Shown here: positions 17,937 through 29,700 of the stretch, piece after piece
Layout: every line of letters begins with the position of its first letter
Numbering within the stretch: the first letter of the stretch is position 1
Source of the DNA: Pinguiococcus pyrenoidosus
Lineage: Eukaryota > Sar > Pinguiophyceae > Pinguiochrysidales > Pinguiochrysidaceae
Assembly: GCA_019677205.1 (NCBI GenBank)
Contig: JAAMXY010000379.1
Coordinates: 62,001 to 126,000, forward strand
DNA: 64,000 bases
Direction: 5' to 3'
Position numbers and translations under genes: made by a program
Notes under the pieces: model-generated
The model's input: only the letters and a program-made list of their open reading frames with translations
What the model was told of the DNA's origin: nothing
Databases searched by the model: none

Positions 17937-18355
17937 CTTGAGCGCGCGAGGTACGACCGACTCCGCCTGCGGGGACGAAGTGCTGCCTCGGGCAATGGCA
18001 TCGACCCAGTAGCCGGAGCATTTTTTGAACATTTCAAATCTTGAATCCTAAATCTCAGTTCTGAGTCATCGACACAGGTCACAGACCAGTCTCCGCTCGG
18101 TCCTTCTGTCCTTCTTTCTGTCCGCAGGTCGCCGCTCCGGATCGATAAACGCAGCGAAGCGGAAATCTTTCTGGGCGGACGGATAGCGAAGGCGACAGAG
18201 ACTATATGCCATAGTGTAGGGGCACATGGAGCTGACGGCCTTCGCGCCGCTTTTGCAGCACCGCGCGCCACTCGAGTGCGCAGTTTTCCTTGTGAGAAGC
18301 GATTTTGGAGTAAGCCCCGACGGGCTCTGAGGACTTTGGCTGAGTGGCAACCGAG
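17937..18355. other. Divergent promoter of uL22 and acyltransferase genes
   Basis: A 419-bp interval between two divergently oriented starts. Nothing beyond chance ORFs is recognised. Confidence 0.4.
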
Positions 18356-19956
18356 ATGATCGCCGTGGCGGTCTTCTTCCTCACGCTCTATGTTGGATAC
18401 CGCGTGCTGCGCTCCAGCAAGGGCTCCGGCAGCGATGAGGGCGGTCTGCGTCGGCGCGCCATGTCGTTCTCGTCCAGCTCCATGCTGGATGGGGCCTTTC
18501 CGTCGTCGATGCAGATGCCGGATCCCGTGATCAACGCGTGCATGTACTTCGACGATTGTCCGGACGAAGCCGCGATGCTGGACGTCATCCAGAAGCTCTT
18601 CGAGTACGAGAGGTTTCGGGGGGTGCCCAGGAGGGTCAGTGGTGGCGCATGGGTGTGGGCGGATGCAGCCTCACGTCCGCAGGACCATCTCCGCGAATTT
18701 CGCTGCGCGAGCACCGAAGCTCTGCACCAGAAGATCGAGGAGATCAAGTCGGATCCCCTTCTGTATCCGCAGGGTCCGGAGGGCCCGCAGACGGACAAGC
18801 CCCTCTTCGAGTTCGTGCTGCTCCACAACGAGAGCCGCGGCGAGCTCAGCTGCGTGGTCGCGAGAGTGCATCACAGCATCGGAGACGGCCTCTCGCTGAT
18901 GCTCGTCATGCAAAGGATGATCACGGATGCCGACGGGGCACCGATCGAGGTGCAGATTCCGGGCAAGCAAGGGGGCCCAAAGAAGGCTCGCACCTCAGGC
19001 TCTGGGAAAATGAAGACGGACCCGGCCAGCACGCTCTGGGCACTCTTCAAGGTGCTGACGCTTGGAATGACGCCCTTTGACACGGACATGGGCTACTCGC
19101 AGAAGCGCTTCAATGACGGATTTGTGCATTACAACGGGCAGCGACGCATCGTGTACTTTCCCGAAATGGAGCTCTCCTTCCTGAAGTCGTTGAAAGAGTC
19201 CGCTGGCGTCACGCTGAATGATGTCCTCATGGCGGCGTTCAGCGGGGCGCTGCGACGATACAGCGAGAAAACCGGCGTGGAGTTCAGCACGGGCAGGGAG
19301 CAGGCCAGGGCATTGCTTCCGGTTGCCTTCCCGCGGCGGGCCGACGTTGTGAACGACTACTCGAGGTGTCTGCGCAACAAGTGGGCCTTCGTTTCGGCGC
19401 ATTTTGCAGTCACACCCGCCTCGGCCAGGGAGCGCCTCCAGCAGCAGGCTGCCGAGATGAACGTCCTGAAGACGACCCCCGTCGCGCCCATACAGTCGTT
19501 CATGCAAAATTCTGTAATGGCAAGTCTGCCGTGGTTCGTGGTGCATAAGCTCGTCGGCGACTCGTTCGCTCGGCACACATGTAAGTTCCGCGGCGGCGCG
19601 CACCTCGTTGTCGGTCCCTTCGGCACCTACGCCATGGTCTTATCGCGCCCGGTGCGTTGCGTCCTTTCATAGGCGTCTTCAGCAATGTCCCAGGTCCTCA
19701 GGAGCCCGTGTACTTTGCGGGGCGGATGCTCCGCAAGATCCACATGGTGTTCCCCAACGCCCTGATGCAAGTCGGGATTCTTTCGTACAACGGGCAGGTG
19801 TTCATGAATAGCGTTGTGGATCTGGAAGCGCAGAGACACCCCGGCCTCCTCTCGTTCTCGTTTGCCGAAGAGTTGGTCGAGCTGGCCGGCGAGCTGAATG
19901 TGCAAGTGCCCACGTCGATGAGCGACTGGATGCAAGAGAATACGGTGAATGCGTGA
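18356..19956 (+). CDS. Wax ester synthase/diacylglycerol acyltransferase-like protein
   Basis: Two exons, 18356-19580 and 19673-19956, with a 92-nt intron joining CACACAT to GCGTC (RHTCVFSNVPGP), give 502 aa. The N-terminus is a signal-anchor-like helix (MIAVAVFFLTLYVGYRVL). ARVHHSIGDGLSLM carries the HHxxxDG acyltransferase active-site motif. A conserved region TLNDVLMAAFSGALRRY follows, as in WS/DGAT enzymes. The C-terminal exon has FSNVPGPQEPVYFAG, the usual N-V-P-G-P signature. These enzymes esterify fatty alcohols or diacylglycerol with acyl-CoA in neutral-lipid synthesis. Substrate preference cannot be read. The intron-retaining frame would stop soon after the junction. Upstream in-frame GTG is ignored; ATG 18356 precedes the TM directly. 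Confidence 0.88.
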
Positions 19957-20113
19957 AGAGGTGCGCTGCCGGACGGCGGCAACCTACGGAAACTCCCGAA
20001 GATGTAGTGTTCTTGTAAAGTCAGCACACTGATCCATGTCCATGGCGACGCGAGAGCAGCGGCGTTCTCAGTGGGAAAGCGCCCGTTCGCTGCTGAGCGA
20101 AGATCTCCTGGTC

Positions 20114-21556
20114 TCAGCGCTGCTCGTCCATCGACCCGTTGCGGGATTTCTCGAAGTCGGCGAATATCTTCGCGCTAGCATCGTACAACTGCTTGGCGAG
20201 CTTCTTTTGCCCCCCAATATCCTTCATGCCCAGCGCCTTCTCCAGGGTGAACGCCGCGCTGGCGTCGCCGATGGGGTCGAAGAGCCCCCCGTTCTTGTCC
20301 TTGATGCCCACACCTCGCGCCCACTTCTTCACGAACGGATACGTCGCACCCAGAAGGACGGGACGTATGCCATGGGGAAGTCCCTTGCGCATGATTTGGA
20401 GGTCATCAACGGACACGATGTTGCCTAGGTTCTGGTTCAGGGCCTTGTGCATGACCGTGATGTTGCTGGCCGCAAAGCCAAGATCCGCCGACGAAGCAAA
20501 GACGCCTTTGTGGCGCTTTGGCAGCTCGTACGTGTGTAGGACGTTTGCTAGCTTGGCGCGATGGTACCGGACATCCACAAGGGCGCGCAGCGCGCCCGGC
20601 CAGTGCTTCATGGGCATGTAGCCTTTGCGCCCGGTTTCTCGGAAGCCGGCCTTGAAGAACTCTCGTGGCAAGCACGCGTCATCCCATCCTCCACCCGTGA
20701 GGCCCCTCTCGAGGGTATAGAGCTGGCAGAAGTGATGCATTCCCGAGGCAACGTTCATGACCGAGAGGCCCTTCGCGCCGCCCTTGTTTCGCCGAATGAT
20801 CCACTCGGTCAGCGCGAAGTGGCCGATGTGCATGCTTCCGAAGCTGCGCTCGAGGCCCTGCCTCGTCGGCGGCTCCTGCTTGCGCACGAAGTAGCCGGCG
20901 TTGTTCACGAGGATGTCCACCCGAGGATACTTCTGGGCGACCATGAGGGAGAAGTAGTCCACCACCGCCAGGTCGGCCAGATCCAAGCGCATCGGCACGA
21001 GCTCTCCAACGCTTGGGCCGAGCGGCGCCGCCTCCACAGCGCTCGCGGTCAGCTCTGCGGCCGCCTTCTGGCACTTGCGATCGCTCCGGCAGCCCATGAC
21101 CACCGTCGCATTCCGAGCTGCCAGCGCCCAGGCCGTGGCGTAGCCAATGCCGGAGTTGGCTCCGGTCACCACGGCGACTTTCCCCGTGAGGTCCGCCGGC
21201 GGGAAGCTGCGCTCCGCCGTGTGCACGTCGAGGAAGTAGTAGATGCCCGCGACGGTGAGCAGAGCGAGGACTCGCGGGCCAGGCAGGCGGATTCCGGTGA
21301 GGCGGGGCAGCAGGAAGTTGGCAAACGCAAACACGAAGAGGGCCTGATCCAGCGCCACAAGACGAAGCGCTCAGTTTACCAAAGCTCACGCAGGCTTCAC
21401 ACGGAGACTCACCTGCACAAATTGTGCATTCTTCGCCAAGTGGACGACATCGCCGGCGCGGAAGAGGATGAAGGCCGAGCAGTACGTGAACACCAGCATC
21501 GAGAAGAGACTATTCAGGGTGGCGACCACCCAGCTCTTGGCTTCCGAGCCCGCCAT
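20114..21556 (-). CDS. Membrane-associated short-chain dehydrogenase/reductase
   Basis: Two exons, 21556-21413 and 21343-20114, with a 69-nt intron joining QFVQ to ALFVFAF, give 457 aa. Two hydrophobic segments (LFSMLVFTYCSAFILF and ALFVFAFANFLLP plus LALLTVAGIYYFL) precede the enzyme. SDR motifs are in order: TGANSGIG nucleotide-binding glycine motif, LDLADL, LVNNAG, NVASG with the catalytic serine, and YHRAK (YxxxK catalytic pair). The pattern resembles retinol-dehydrogenase/WW-oxidoreductase-type SDRs (NADP-linked by the R in MGCRSD). The substrate is unknown. The membrane leader suggests ER or lipid-droplet association. The 3' end converges with the acyltransferase gene, with a 157-bp gap. 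Confidence 0.87.
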
Positions 21557-21916
21557 GGTTCCACACGAAGCTGAAGGAACGCCGAACGCCGGAGGCCAAA
21601 GGGTCAGCAAGGCGGCCGTACTCGAGGCGCCCCAACCGCTGCACGCGCGCGCACGCGAGAGCGGATATCCGTGGGAGACGTGTGTATCAGCTGATCGCCG
21701 GGAGCTTCAGGTTTGAGGTTTCGAGGTTGGAGGTCTCGGGAGGTCTCGGAGTCCGAGGGAAAGTCGAGGAGGTGGGGGTGGAGGTGGAGGTGAAGGAGGC
21801 GGCGGTGGAGTCCCCGTGCAGCGACAGCACTGTTCCGTGAATCTTCACACGCCCGGACTACGACGAAAACGCTACGACAGACTGAACCCATCCTCTTGCT
21901 ACAAGCGCGATCCGAC
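21557..21916. other. Intergenic, purine-rich G tracts
   Basis: About 21710-21815 is a strongly purine-skewed stretch of GGAGGT, GGGGGTGGAGGTGGAGG and GGCGGCGGTGGAG motifs that could form G-quadruplexes on the plus strand. It lies between the start of the SDR gene and the 3' end of the next minus-strand gene. No coding features. Confidence 0.6.
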
Positions 21917-22558
21917 TCACTCGCGTTCTTCGAGGCGCACGATGAGGCGGTCGTTGTCCATCGGCGCGTACACCAGCGTCCCGTCGTCCAGCTTCACTTG
22001 GTAGGGCACCCACTTGCCAGGCGGCCAGCGCGTTTCCCGGTAGTAGTGCTTGACGATCTCCCCCTCGGCCCATGTCTGCGCCTGGATGCGGCACCTCACT
22101 CGAGCGCCGATCTCGAGCCGAAGCGGGTGCGTCTCCGGCGTCGGCATGTCTGGCTCCTCGGGAGGCGGCGGCCACGGCACCCTTTCGCCCGCGCTCCAGC
22201 GGATGAGGACGTCCGCCGTGGGCGCGACCTCCGCTACGTCTTCGGCGGTGATGTCGAAGATGGACTTCGGGATGCTGGTGGCGCCCCGCGCGCCGCTGCG
22301 GAAGAGGTACTGGATGACCGTGCCGCTCGGCTCGCAACTGACGTCGTTGCAGCCGCACGGGTCGAAAACCACAACCCTGCACTCCGGCTGTATCTCTTCG
22401 GGCACTCGCTCCATGACCATCTCCATCACGCGCTGCTCGGCCAGGCGCATTCGCGCAGCGAGTTGCCGGCGTTCCTCGACAGCCGCGGGGTTGAAGAGAC
22501 CAAAGCCACCGAGGCCGCCAAAGCCGCCCAGGCCACCGAGGCCCGCTCTAGCATCCAT
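21917..22558 (-). CDS. Small protein with an algal WPPGxxxPYQVKLDDG domain
   Basis: Single exon, 213 aa. The N-terminus is a Gly/Leu/Phe repeat (GLGGLGGFGGLGGFG) followed by a helical segment. The middle has a Cys cluster (PCGCNDVSC). The C-terminal half has VRCRIQAQTWAEGEIVKHYY and later WPPGKWVPYQVKLDDGTLVY then APMDNDRLI. I know this last pattern (W-P-P-G-x-x-x-P-Y-Q-V-x-L-D-D-G-x-L-I-x-A-P-x-D-x-D-x-x-I) from many microalgal proteins, often tied to MYND or other modules, with no established function. Confidence in the coding call is good; function is unknown. The start ATG overlaps the stop of a possible upstream gene. Confidence 0.75.
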   Translation of the reverse strand: MDARAGLGGLGGFGGLGGFGLFNPAAVEERRQLAARMRLAEQRVMEMVMERVPEEIQPECRVVVFDPCGCNDVSCEPSGTVIQYLFRSGARGATSIPKSIFDITAEDVAEVAPTADVLIRWSAGERVPWPPPPEEPDMPTPETHPLRLEIGARVRCRIQAQTWAEGEIVKHYYRETRWPPGKWVPYQVKLDDGTLVYAPMDNDRLIVRLEERE

Positions 22559-22770
22559 TTCCCCTGGACCTGGCGCAGCAGCGCAGCATCAGCTTCAGCC
22601 CGAAGGAAATGACCCAGATGAGAAAGAGGCACCGAATGATGCGGCCCTCTCGTTCAAGTGCTTGGGGTGGGGGACGCACGCGCACCTCCAGATGCTCCGG
22701 CCTCGTCCTCGCCACCCTCCCAGGGCCGATTCCGGCGCCGCCCATTGAATCCGCCTCGGCGACTGTTCAT
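22548..22770 (-). CDS. Possible small single-TM protein
   Basis: Tentative two-exon model: 22770-22686 and 22648-22548, joined by a 37-nt GT-AG intron, encoding 61 aa. It begins MNSRRGGFNGRRRNRPWEGG and ends with one hydrophobic helix (RCLFLIWVISFGLKLML) and a short Cys/Arg tail. Composition looks like a genuine tail-anchored peptide, but there is no homology to lean on. The intron is unusually short and the stop codon overlaps the start of the next gene. An alternative is that this is simply its 5' UTR. Confidence 0.3.
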
Positions 22771-22845
22771 GCTGCGCTGCGGCGCGAACGGCGCGAACAG
22801 AGCACATAACAGAAGCGCTTTCTGTTGGCCTTCCGCTTTGTACAC

Positions 22846-23425
22846 GTAGCGCGATCGAGAATGTTCTGTCGTTTCCTGGAATGCGCATAATGTAGCCCAA
22901 TAAGCATCTATACCATTATTTTTAATTTAATTTTAATTATAATTCAAGATGATGGTTTCCATTCCATGGTTTTGCTCTCTTTTGATAGATTAATTAAAAT
23001 TGATCAATGTTCGGATTATTATGAGTCAATAATATCTATACTGTATATTGAATTCTTTCTTCTTTCTTTTCTTTCTCGGGTCTTGGTTCGCGAAACGGCC
23101 GAGGCCGCTCGCTCAGGACGTTTTGCGCCTTTCTCTGTCCGCCGAGCTCTCTGCGGGCCTCTCTGGGGTGTCAACCGCCGTTTTCAGAGTGTTCGCGGAG
23201 ACGACGCGACGGATTGTTGCCGGCGTCGCGCAAAGCCGAGGCAGTTCCCCGTGAGGTACCCCTTGAGAAGTACCCTGTGCGATCCGCTTCGCGTTTGAAA
23301 ATCCCGTTTCGCGCCATTTTCGGCTCGGCAGGCCTGCACATTCGAGCCGAAGCTCGAGACGCACTGGTTGCGCTTTCCACGGCCGGAAGACGAGTTCTGC
23401 GTCCTTTCGGGAGGCGGCAGTCCCA
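22846..23425. other. AT-rich intergenic region
   Basis: 22905-23060 is AT-rich with many TTAATT/AATTATAATT tracts, in sharp contrast to the GC-rich coding DNA. A pyrimidine tract lies at about 23050-23085. No gene is recognised. Confidence 0.6.
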
Positions 23426-24266
23426 ATGGCGGCTGCGCAGTATGGCAAGCTCCAGTACTGGGATGAGCGCTACACCAAAGATCCGGAGTCTTTTGATTGG
23501 TACCAAAGGTACGAGAGCGCGTGGCGCGCCATGTGAAATACCGCTCTGTGTCAAGACGGGTGGTATTTGGAGAGAATCAGCGAGTCTAACGTTTCACGTC
23601 CCGCGCTGTGCCAAATGCCCTTAGATACTCGGGTTTGAAAGACACCATGGACCAGTTCATGAAGAAGGAAGATAGCATCCTCATGGCCAGTTGTGGCAGC
23701 TCTCGTCTCACGGAGGACATGTACGAGGATGGCTTCACCAACATCGTCAACATCGACGCGTCCAAGGTCGTCATCGAACAAATGACGCAGCGGTGTGAGG
23801 ACAAGCCGGCGCTAACATGGCAAGTGATGAATGTGATGGCCCTTGAGTTTCCCGATGAGTCCTTCGACGCCGTGATCGCCAAGGCCACCATGGACGCCAT
23901 CCTCTGCGGCGAAGGTTCCACCGCAAACGTCGCGAAGATGTGCACCGAAGTCTCGAGGGTGCTCAAGCCTTCCGGGGTCTTCTTCATCGTCTCGTACGGC
24001 GTGCCCGACAATCGCCTGAACTATCTAGAGCAAGAGGACTACGGCTGGCAGGTCACGGTGCACACCATTGCGAAGCCCACAGTATCGGCAACAGCTGTGC
24101 CCGATACCAAGGATGCGAACTCGGTCCACTATGTAAGTTGAGGCAACCGAGTCCCGAACGAATCAGACTTCGCTGCCTTTCCTCCCGCTCACGCCTCGCT
24201 TGTCCTGCTCGGCAGATCTATGTCTGTGAGAAGAATGGGCCCAGAGAAGATGAGAACCAAGGCTAG
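23426..24266 (+). CDS. EEF1A lysine methyltransferase-like class I SAM methyltransferase
   Basis: Three exons, 23426-23508, 23625-24132 and 24216-24266, with introns of 116 and 83 nt, give 213 aa. The N-terminus YGKLQYWDERYTKDPESFDW then YQRY is typical of the METTL13/EEF1AKMT4 group, where a YW-x-x-RY motif precedes the SAM fold. Motif I reads MASCGSSRLTEDMYEDGF, followed by NIVNIDASKVVIEQM with the acidic residue that binds SAM ribose. FDAVIAKATMDAIL is the motif IV equivalent. LKPSGVFFIVSYG follows. These enzymes methylate eEF1A lysines in animals. Target identity here is inferred only by family. The third exon adds YVCEKNGP, a usual terminal strand. Both introns are needed for a continuous frame. 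Confidence 0.82.
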
Positions 24267-24687
24267 GCGAGTGAAGGCAGCACGAAACCTAGGCGGACGG
24301 CGACTCCCAGCTACATGGACCGGGACCGTTGGCCCCACTCGTCGAGGCAGTTTCGAACGGCCGTCTCGAAGCCACGATAGTATGCATAGTACCAACTAGA
24401 GAGAAGACAAGACAACGCCTTCGTTTGCGGAGTGATTCCACTATCCATCCCGTCGACGCCTTCAACCACCGCACGCGATCGCTAGCCTGTCACACGCAAG
24501 ATGGCTGCGCACGCAGCCTTCCAAGAAGCCAGAGGAAAGGAAGTCCCGAAGCAAAGGAATGGCCACGGGAACATGTCCCTCCGCAGCGTCGCCGTCCCGC
24601 ATTTATGTCAAGATCTTGTCTAATCCAACTGGGGTCGAGCGACACGCCGCGCAGCCGCCCGCACACATCCACTTCCAGGCAGAACTC
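24267..24687. other. Convergent 3' intergenic region
   Basis: A 421-bp gap between the 3' ends of the methyltransferase (+) and translocator (-) genes. No features recognised. Confidence 0.5.
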
Positions 24688-25933
24688 TTAGTCCTTCTTC
24701 TTCTGGTAGTAGTTCTTCGCTAGTGCATACATCAAGGTTCCCAAAATGGCGACGCTGGATCCCGCGATGGCCGTGGGCGTCATGGTCGTTCCAAAGACAA
24801 TGACGGACGCAATGATCACTACGACGCGCTTAATGGTGTTGCCCACAGCATGGGTAATCGGGTGGACCTGGCTCAGCGCCAAGAAGGCCACCTCATTGTA
24901 CGAGTAGTAGTACAGGCCTGAGAGGAGCGCGTGCCACAGGAGCAGCTGCTGGCTGCCGTAGGCCGCCACTGCGGCAGTCCACGCGGCTCCCATCTTGCCT
25001 CCCTCCAGGATGAGGGCAATGGGCGTGAGCAGAGCAATCCCGAAGCAGGTCAGGACCGCGTACAAGTTCGCAGAGTTCATGTTCTCGCCCTGAGGATTTC
25101 CCATGTTCTTCTTGGCGTAGATTCCCCGCAGCGCGGAGAAGGTGTTGGACCCCATGGCATTTCCGAAGCTGACCCAGCTGAACGCAAGCTCCTTCATGGA
25201 GGCGACGGCGACTCCCGCGATCACCGGGATCAGCGTCAAGTACACCGGCGCGGCAAAGACCTGGCCCATGAGAACCGCCGCGAACAAGGCCGAGAAGGCC
25301 GGCTCGGCCGCCTTGACGATGTGCGTGAAGGACACGGCCCCTGCGCCCAGGGACAGCACCGCGGTGAGGTGAGCACCCGTGTGCAGGGACGCAAGCGGGA
25401 ATAGATTCTTCAGGTTCTCTCGAGACAGCTTGGGAGCCTTGCGGATGCCGGACACCCACAGCGGGACGAAGATGAGCAGACCGGCCGCCAGCTGAACGGC
25501 CGCCATGGTGTACGGCAGCGGCAGGGCGTTCAGGACCTTCTTGTTGTAGATGTTGTATCCGATGTTCAGAATGTACCACAAAGCAAAGGCGCCGCCGACC
25601 TGTTAGAGCGAAAGAGCAACGCAACAGCATGACGGAGGTGGCTCAGAACGGGAGCTCCTCAGCGGTCCTGTCCGAACTGCTTCGCACCTTGAGGGTTTGC
25701 TTGAGGGTGGAGGACGACGGTGACGCTGCTGGAGTTGTGTCGACCTTATCCACGTCGGACGCTTCATTCGGAACAGAGACACCCAGCCGCGTGTTGGGCT
25801 GAATACGGATAAGATCTGCGGCCCGCTGCCCAAGATTCGAGATCCGAGAGGCCGTCGCGGCCTTGGGAAAGCGGTTGCCGATCGCCAGCGCCTGCGCACC
25901 AGCTGCCAGAAGAAGTAGAACGAGGACACGCAT
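24688..25933 (-). CDS. Plastid triose-phosphate/sugar-phosphate translocator (NST/TPT family)
   Basis: Two exons, 25933-25688 and 25599-24688, with an 88-nt GT-AG intron joining QTLK to VGGAFALWYILN, give 385 aa. Exon 1 is a leader: a hydrophobic signal peptide (MRVLVLLLLAAGAQALA) followed by a basic, Ser/Ala/Arg-rich stretch (NRFPKAATASRISNLGQRAA), i.e. a bipartite presequence. The mature part matches TPT/PPT/GPT transporters: LWYILNIGYNIYNKKVLNAL, HIVKAAEPAFSALFA, VAVASMKELAFSWVSF, FSALRGIYAKKNM, LYYYSYNEVAFLALSQVHPI then THAVGNTIKRVVVI. The motif THAVGNTIKRVVVI is diagnostic. It exchanges phosphorylated C3/C5/C6 compounds for phosphate across a plastid membrane. The exact substrate is unclear. 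The C-terminal KKKD could act as an ER-retrieval-like tail but is not proven. Confidence 0.92.
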
Positions 25934-26722
25934 CTTCGTAGAGAGGTCCTTCCAAGCTCTGCAACGTCCCTAGGCAATACACCGAAGTCAAAGTGCGATG
26001 CGGTAAGTTGCACGTTTGGCGCGTTGCAAACATGTGTTTGAGCGTCGCTCTCTGCACCCGCCAGAAGTATGTCCAGTATTATTTTATCAGTATAGAATCA
26101 CATATCAAGATCAAGCAATTATCAGTCTGCTGATGAAACTCAAGTAAGTTAGCGCATAGACACAAGTTGACGTTTGCTTTTTGAACTGGTCCTGTCCAAC
26201 TGCTTTCGCCCCTCCAGCTGCAACGACATACGCACGTGAGTAGTCAAGACATGACATCCGGTTGGATGTGCGTATGAACTACAATTCATTAAATCGTTCT
26301 CAATAATATAGTTTCAAATTAAACATTTTGAAACAGACCAATCCACGCCATGATCGCCTTGACTTTCAACTTTCACTAACGGTTTCCAATAGGCAACGGT
26401 CCCGAGAATGTTCCGATCCAGTTCAGATGGCATTTTCTTGCCCTTAAGACGCCTCTGTCATCCGGTTTGCCTCCCTCTTCCACCTTCTCGCTAAGTTGAG
26501 ACAGCGCGGATTGCCTGGTGGAAGGGCAGCTGTTGGAAAGGCAAGACCGTTCCGAGCGAGGCCCTCCGCAGCGTCCAATTTGAAATCTGAGACGGCCGCC
26601 GTGGAAGATTCTCCGCGAAAAAGAAACGGCGTGACATCCCCAGCCTCCCCGAGGACCCCAGGAAGGTGTAAGAACGACCTGAGAACCAACCCCGGCGGTG
26701 GTCACAGCATGGTCTCAGCGGG
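25934..26722. other. Divergent intergenic region with AT-rich core
   Basis: Between the translocator (-) and the IQ-motif gene (+). 26060-26340 is AT-rich. A CCAAT box lies at about 26339-26343. A short open frame from about 26496 to 26735 on the plus strand has no recognisable features. Confidence 0.5.
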
Positions 26723-29700
26723 ATGGAAGGCATGAGCGCACAGGGGCCCGACGCTGAGGCTGCTGCTCCTCCAACGCCGGGCGCAGCTGGGGCCGAGGTC
26801 ACTCCGGGCGGAGGCCCAGCGGCCGGCGGTAGCTTGGAGTACTCTCTTGATGGTGGAGAGGAATGGAAGCTAGATTGGCTCTCCCATACCCACACGTCTC
26901 CGGACTCTCCGGACCACACCGCGCGGCGGAACCTGTCGCCAAGAGTTCCGCTCTTGGACACCACCTTGAACTTTCAAAACCTTGAGAAGGAATGCGTCAT
27001 GGGCAGAGGAGCGGCAGAGGCGGAGGATTGCCAGACGGAAATCGCCGAGGAGTCCATCCCAGAAGATGAAACTCAACACAGTTACACAGAGGTGCGCAGC
27101 GACCAGAACAGGCGGGCACCCATCGATTCCCAAGTTGCCCGGCAGAACCGCATTCGGGACGGTGAGGCGCTTGCAAAAGATCTTGCAGCGCGGATGCTGC
27201 AGCGCTCGTGGAAGCGACTACGATCCCAGCGCAGCTTCCGTGCGGCGCGAGGATGGAGCATGCCCCACCTGGACTCGACGACAACAGGCAAGCAGTCGCG
27301 CTCGGACGGAGAAAGGAATGCCTCAGCACGTCCGGGAAATCCCTTCGCACCCCGATCGAAGTCGGACGTGTCGAACCCAGGGAAGGCATTGTCCTCGGGA
27401 AAGTTCGTGCGATCCACCGAATTGCAAGACCGCTTTGCTGGCCTCGCGCGACAGTCCGCAGCCTTGACCATCCAGAGCTGGGCCAAGGCCTGCCTAGCTC
27501 GCATTGCCCAGCGCGAGAAGCAGGCGCTCGCTGCCCTCCTGACGGATGCCAATGCCGTGGAGGCGCTTGATGAGCAGCTCGCATTCTCGCAGGTTGCGGG
27601 GCACGACCCCTCAGGCCAAGACCTCCAAGCAGAGACTGCGGCCGCTTCCCGCATCCAAGCAGTCTGGCTTGGGTATGTTGCGCGCTGCACAGCGTCAGCA
27701 GCGATTTGCGAGCATGTCGTTGAGCAGCACCTAGCGCAGCTCGAGCAGGAGGCTCTCGACGCCGCCCAAAGCGTTTCGACGGAAGACCCCGGCGATGCTG
27801 CGGTCGCGCTGCAATGTGCGTATCGCCAGAGGATCGCCCGGCGCAGACTGCAGCAAGCAAAGATGTACGACAAGCTTGCAGCCTTCGGACGGACTTTCCG
27901 AAGAAACATGCAGGCGATCGCCTTCCAGGACTGGAAGAAACTGCCACGGCGCCCTGCGAGGGAGAGCAGGCGAGACGGTTATGCTGGTGACGACCTTGCT
28001 CAGAGCTTCTCGCCAGGCGGACAGAACGGGAAGGCGAAGAGTCCTGGACGACCTGGAGACACCACCGAGCAGCTGATAAGGCAGTTCCGCAGAGCTGGCG
28101 CGAGCTCTGCGCGGTGTCCCGAGTCACCGGAGGACATGGTGATCGAAGCTCAGATCCGCGCTCGGGAGCGAGTCCTCAGAATCCTCTTCTTCCGTCCTGT
28201 GGAAGTCGCGGCGATCGTTGACGCCCTCGGCATCGGCAGCATCAATCCTGAAGCCGACCCCTTTGATCGATCGGAGGCTCCAACTGTAGCTCTACCTCTT
28301 CCTCCAGCGCCACGCGCCGTTCAAGAGGACGCAGTGGGCGGACGGTTGTACACCGATGTCAGCCCCAGCGCGGTGTTCGAGGATGACGAGCTCTTCTTGT
28401 CCATCTCGCGGGCGATCCGAGAGACCGTGCTCCGGCATAGGCTCTGCTCCTTCCCGAAGGGGGTGAAGCTGAGCCGCAAGCAGCTGAAGGGGGAAGGGAA
28501 GGCGGCTGCGAGGCACCTTCTCCATCTCGCGACGGGACCGACGACGGCGGCGCACTTCCTGTGTCGCAATCCTGATCCTCGCATGTGGGGCAAAGAGCAA
28601 GCTAGAGAGTTTCTGCGCCGCGTGGAAGCGCCGATTGATCTGTTCGAGAAGGAGCAGCCAGGCTTTGACACGACTTGGCTGCTTGGCCTGGTTGATCCCC
28701 GCCGCCGTGCCGCTGGTCTTGACCTGCACGAGAGCAATCTTCCGCGCTCTCTGGAGCAGGAGCGTGCGAAGGATTCCCTCGCTCATTTGCTCCGGAACGG
28801 TAGCGCCCTGCTGCAAAGCAGGATACGCTACTGGATTGCAGTAGCGCAGGAGATGAGCCACATTCAGGTGCTCAAGCGGAGGCTCCTGGCGTCAAGCCGC
28901 AAGCGTAGCGACCCGCCGTCCGCAGCATATACCGCTGAAAAGGAGGCGCCAAAGCCAGGGAAGCGCTCTAACGCTGCTGAGGGTTCCGAAGTGGATGACG
29001 ATGTCAAGATCGGCTTCACGCCCATCCCTCCGTCCTACCTGCACACGCAGGATGGGCTGAAGAGAAGAAGCCAGTCCTCACCGAACGGCAGGAGACCGCT
29101 TCGAAGCACGGGTCGCACGCCGCGTCGAGAAGGCCGACGGCGGAAGGCGAAAAGCAAAGCGGCAACAGTAGAGACTGGGGACAGGTCTGGTTCAAAGCGA
29201 CGGGAGAAGACCGCGAGCACAAGCGGAGTTTCTGGAGGCGGTGAAGCTAGGAACGGAGAGCTGAGAATCGGCAGCGAGGCCGGCACCACTTTGCAGATGC
29301 GCGACGAGAGGGCTCACCCCGCTTCTTCGCGCGTGGATTCTACTTGCGGCCGAAACGCAAGTCCAGCAGACGCAAAGGAGCCGCGAAGACGATCCAGCGT
29401 GCATCTCCTAGGACAGACTGCTGGAGCCTTGCGGTCCATCCAGCCGGGGGCGGTGTTCTGGGTGGCGCCAGCCGAGGAGGTGGAGGAGATGCTGACCTCG
29501 ACCAGGCGAGCTTTCCTCGTGGGCCTAAGTTCCGCTCCCGCGACCGGCGGGACTGCGGTGGTCGCGCGAAAGCTTGGTGGAAGCAGGGTTTGCGCTTGTG
29601 ATCCGGTGGAGATTCAGAATGGATGCCTCAGCGTTTGCCCCCATGATCCGGATGGACTTCCAACCGACGGAGAGAGATACATGGTCCCCCTCCGGACTGC

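Noticed and set aside
17194-18012. 272-codon plus-strand open frame
   Set aside because: It is antisense to uL22, whose two exons are unambiguous. The frame has Arg/Leu-rich composition and no domain signature.
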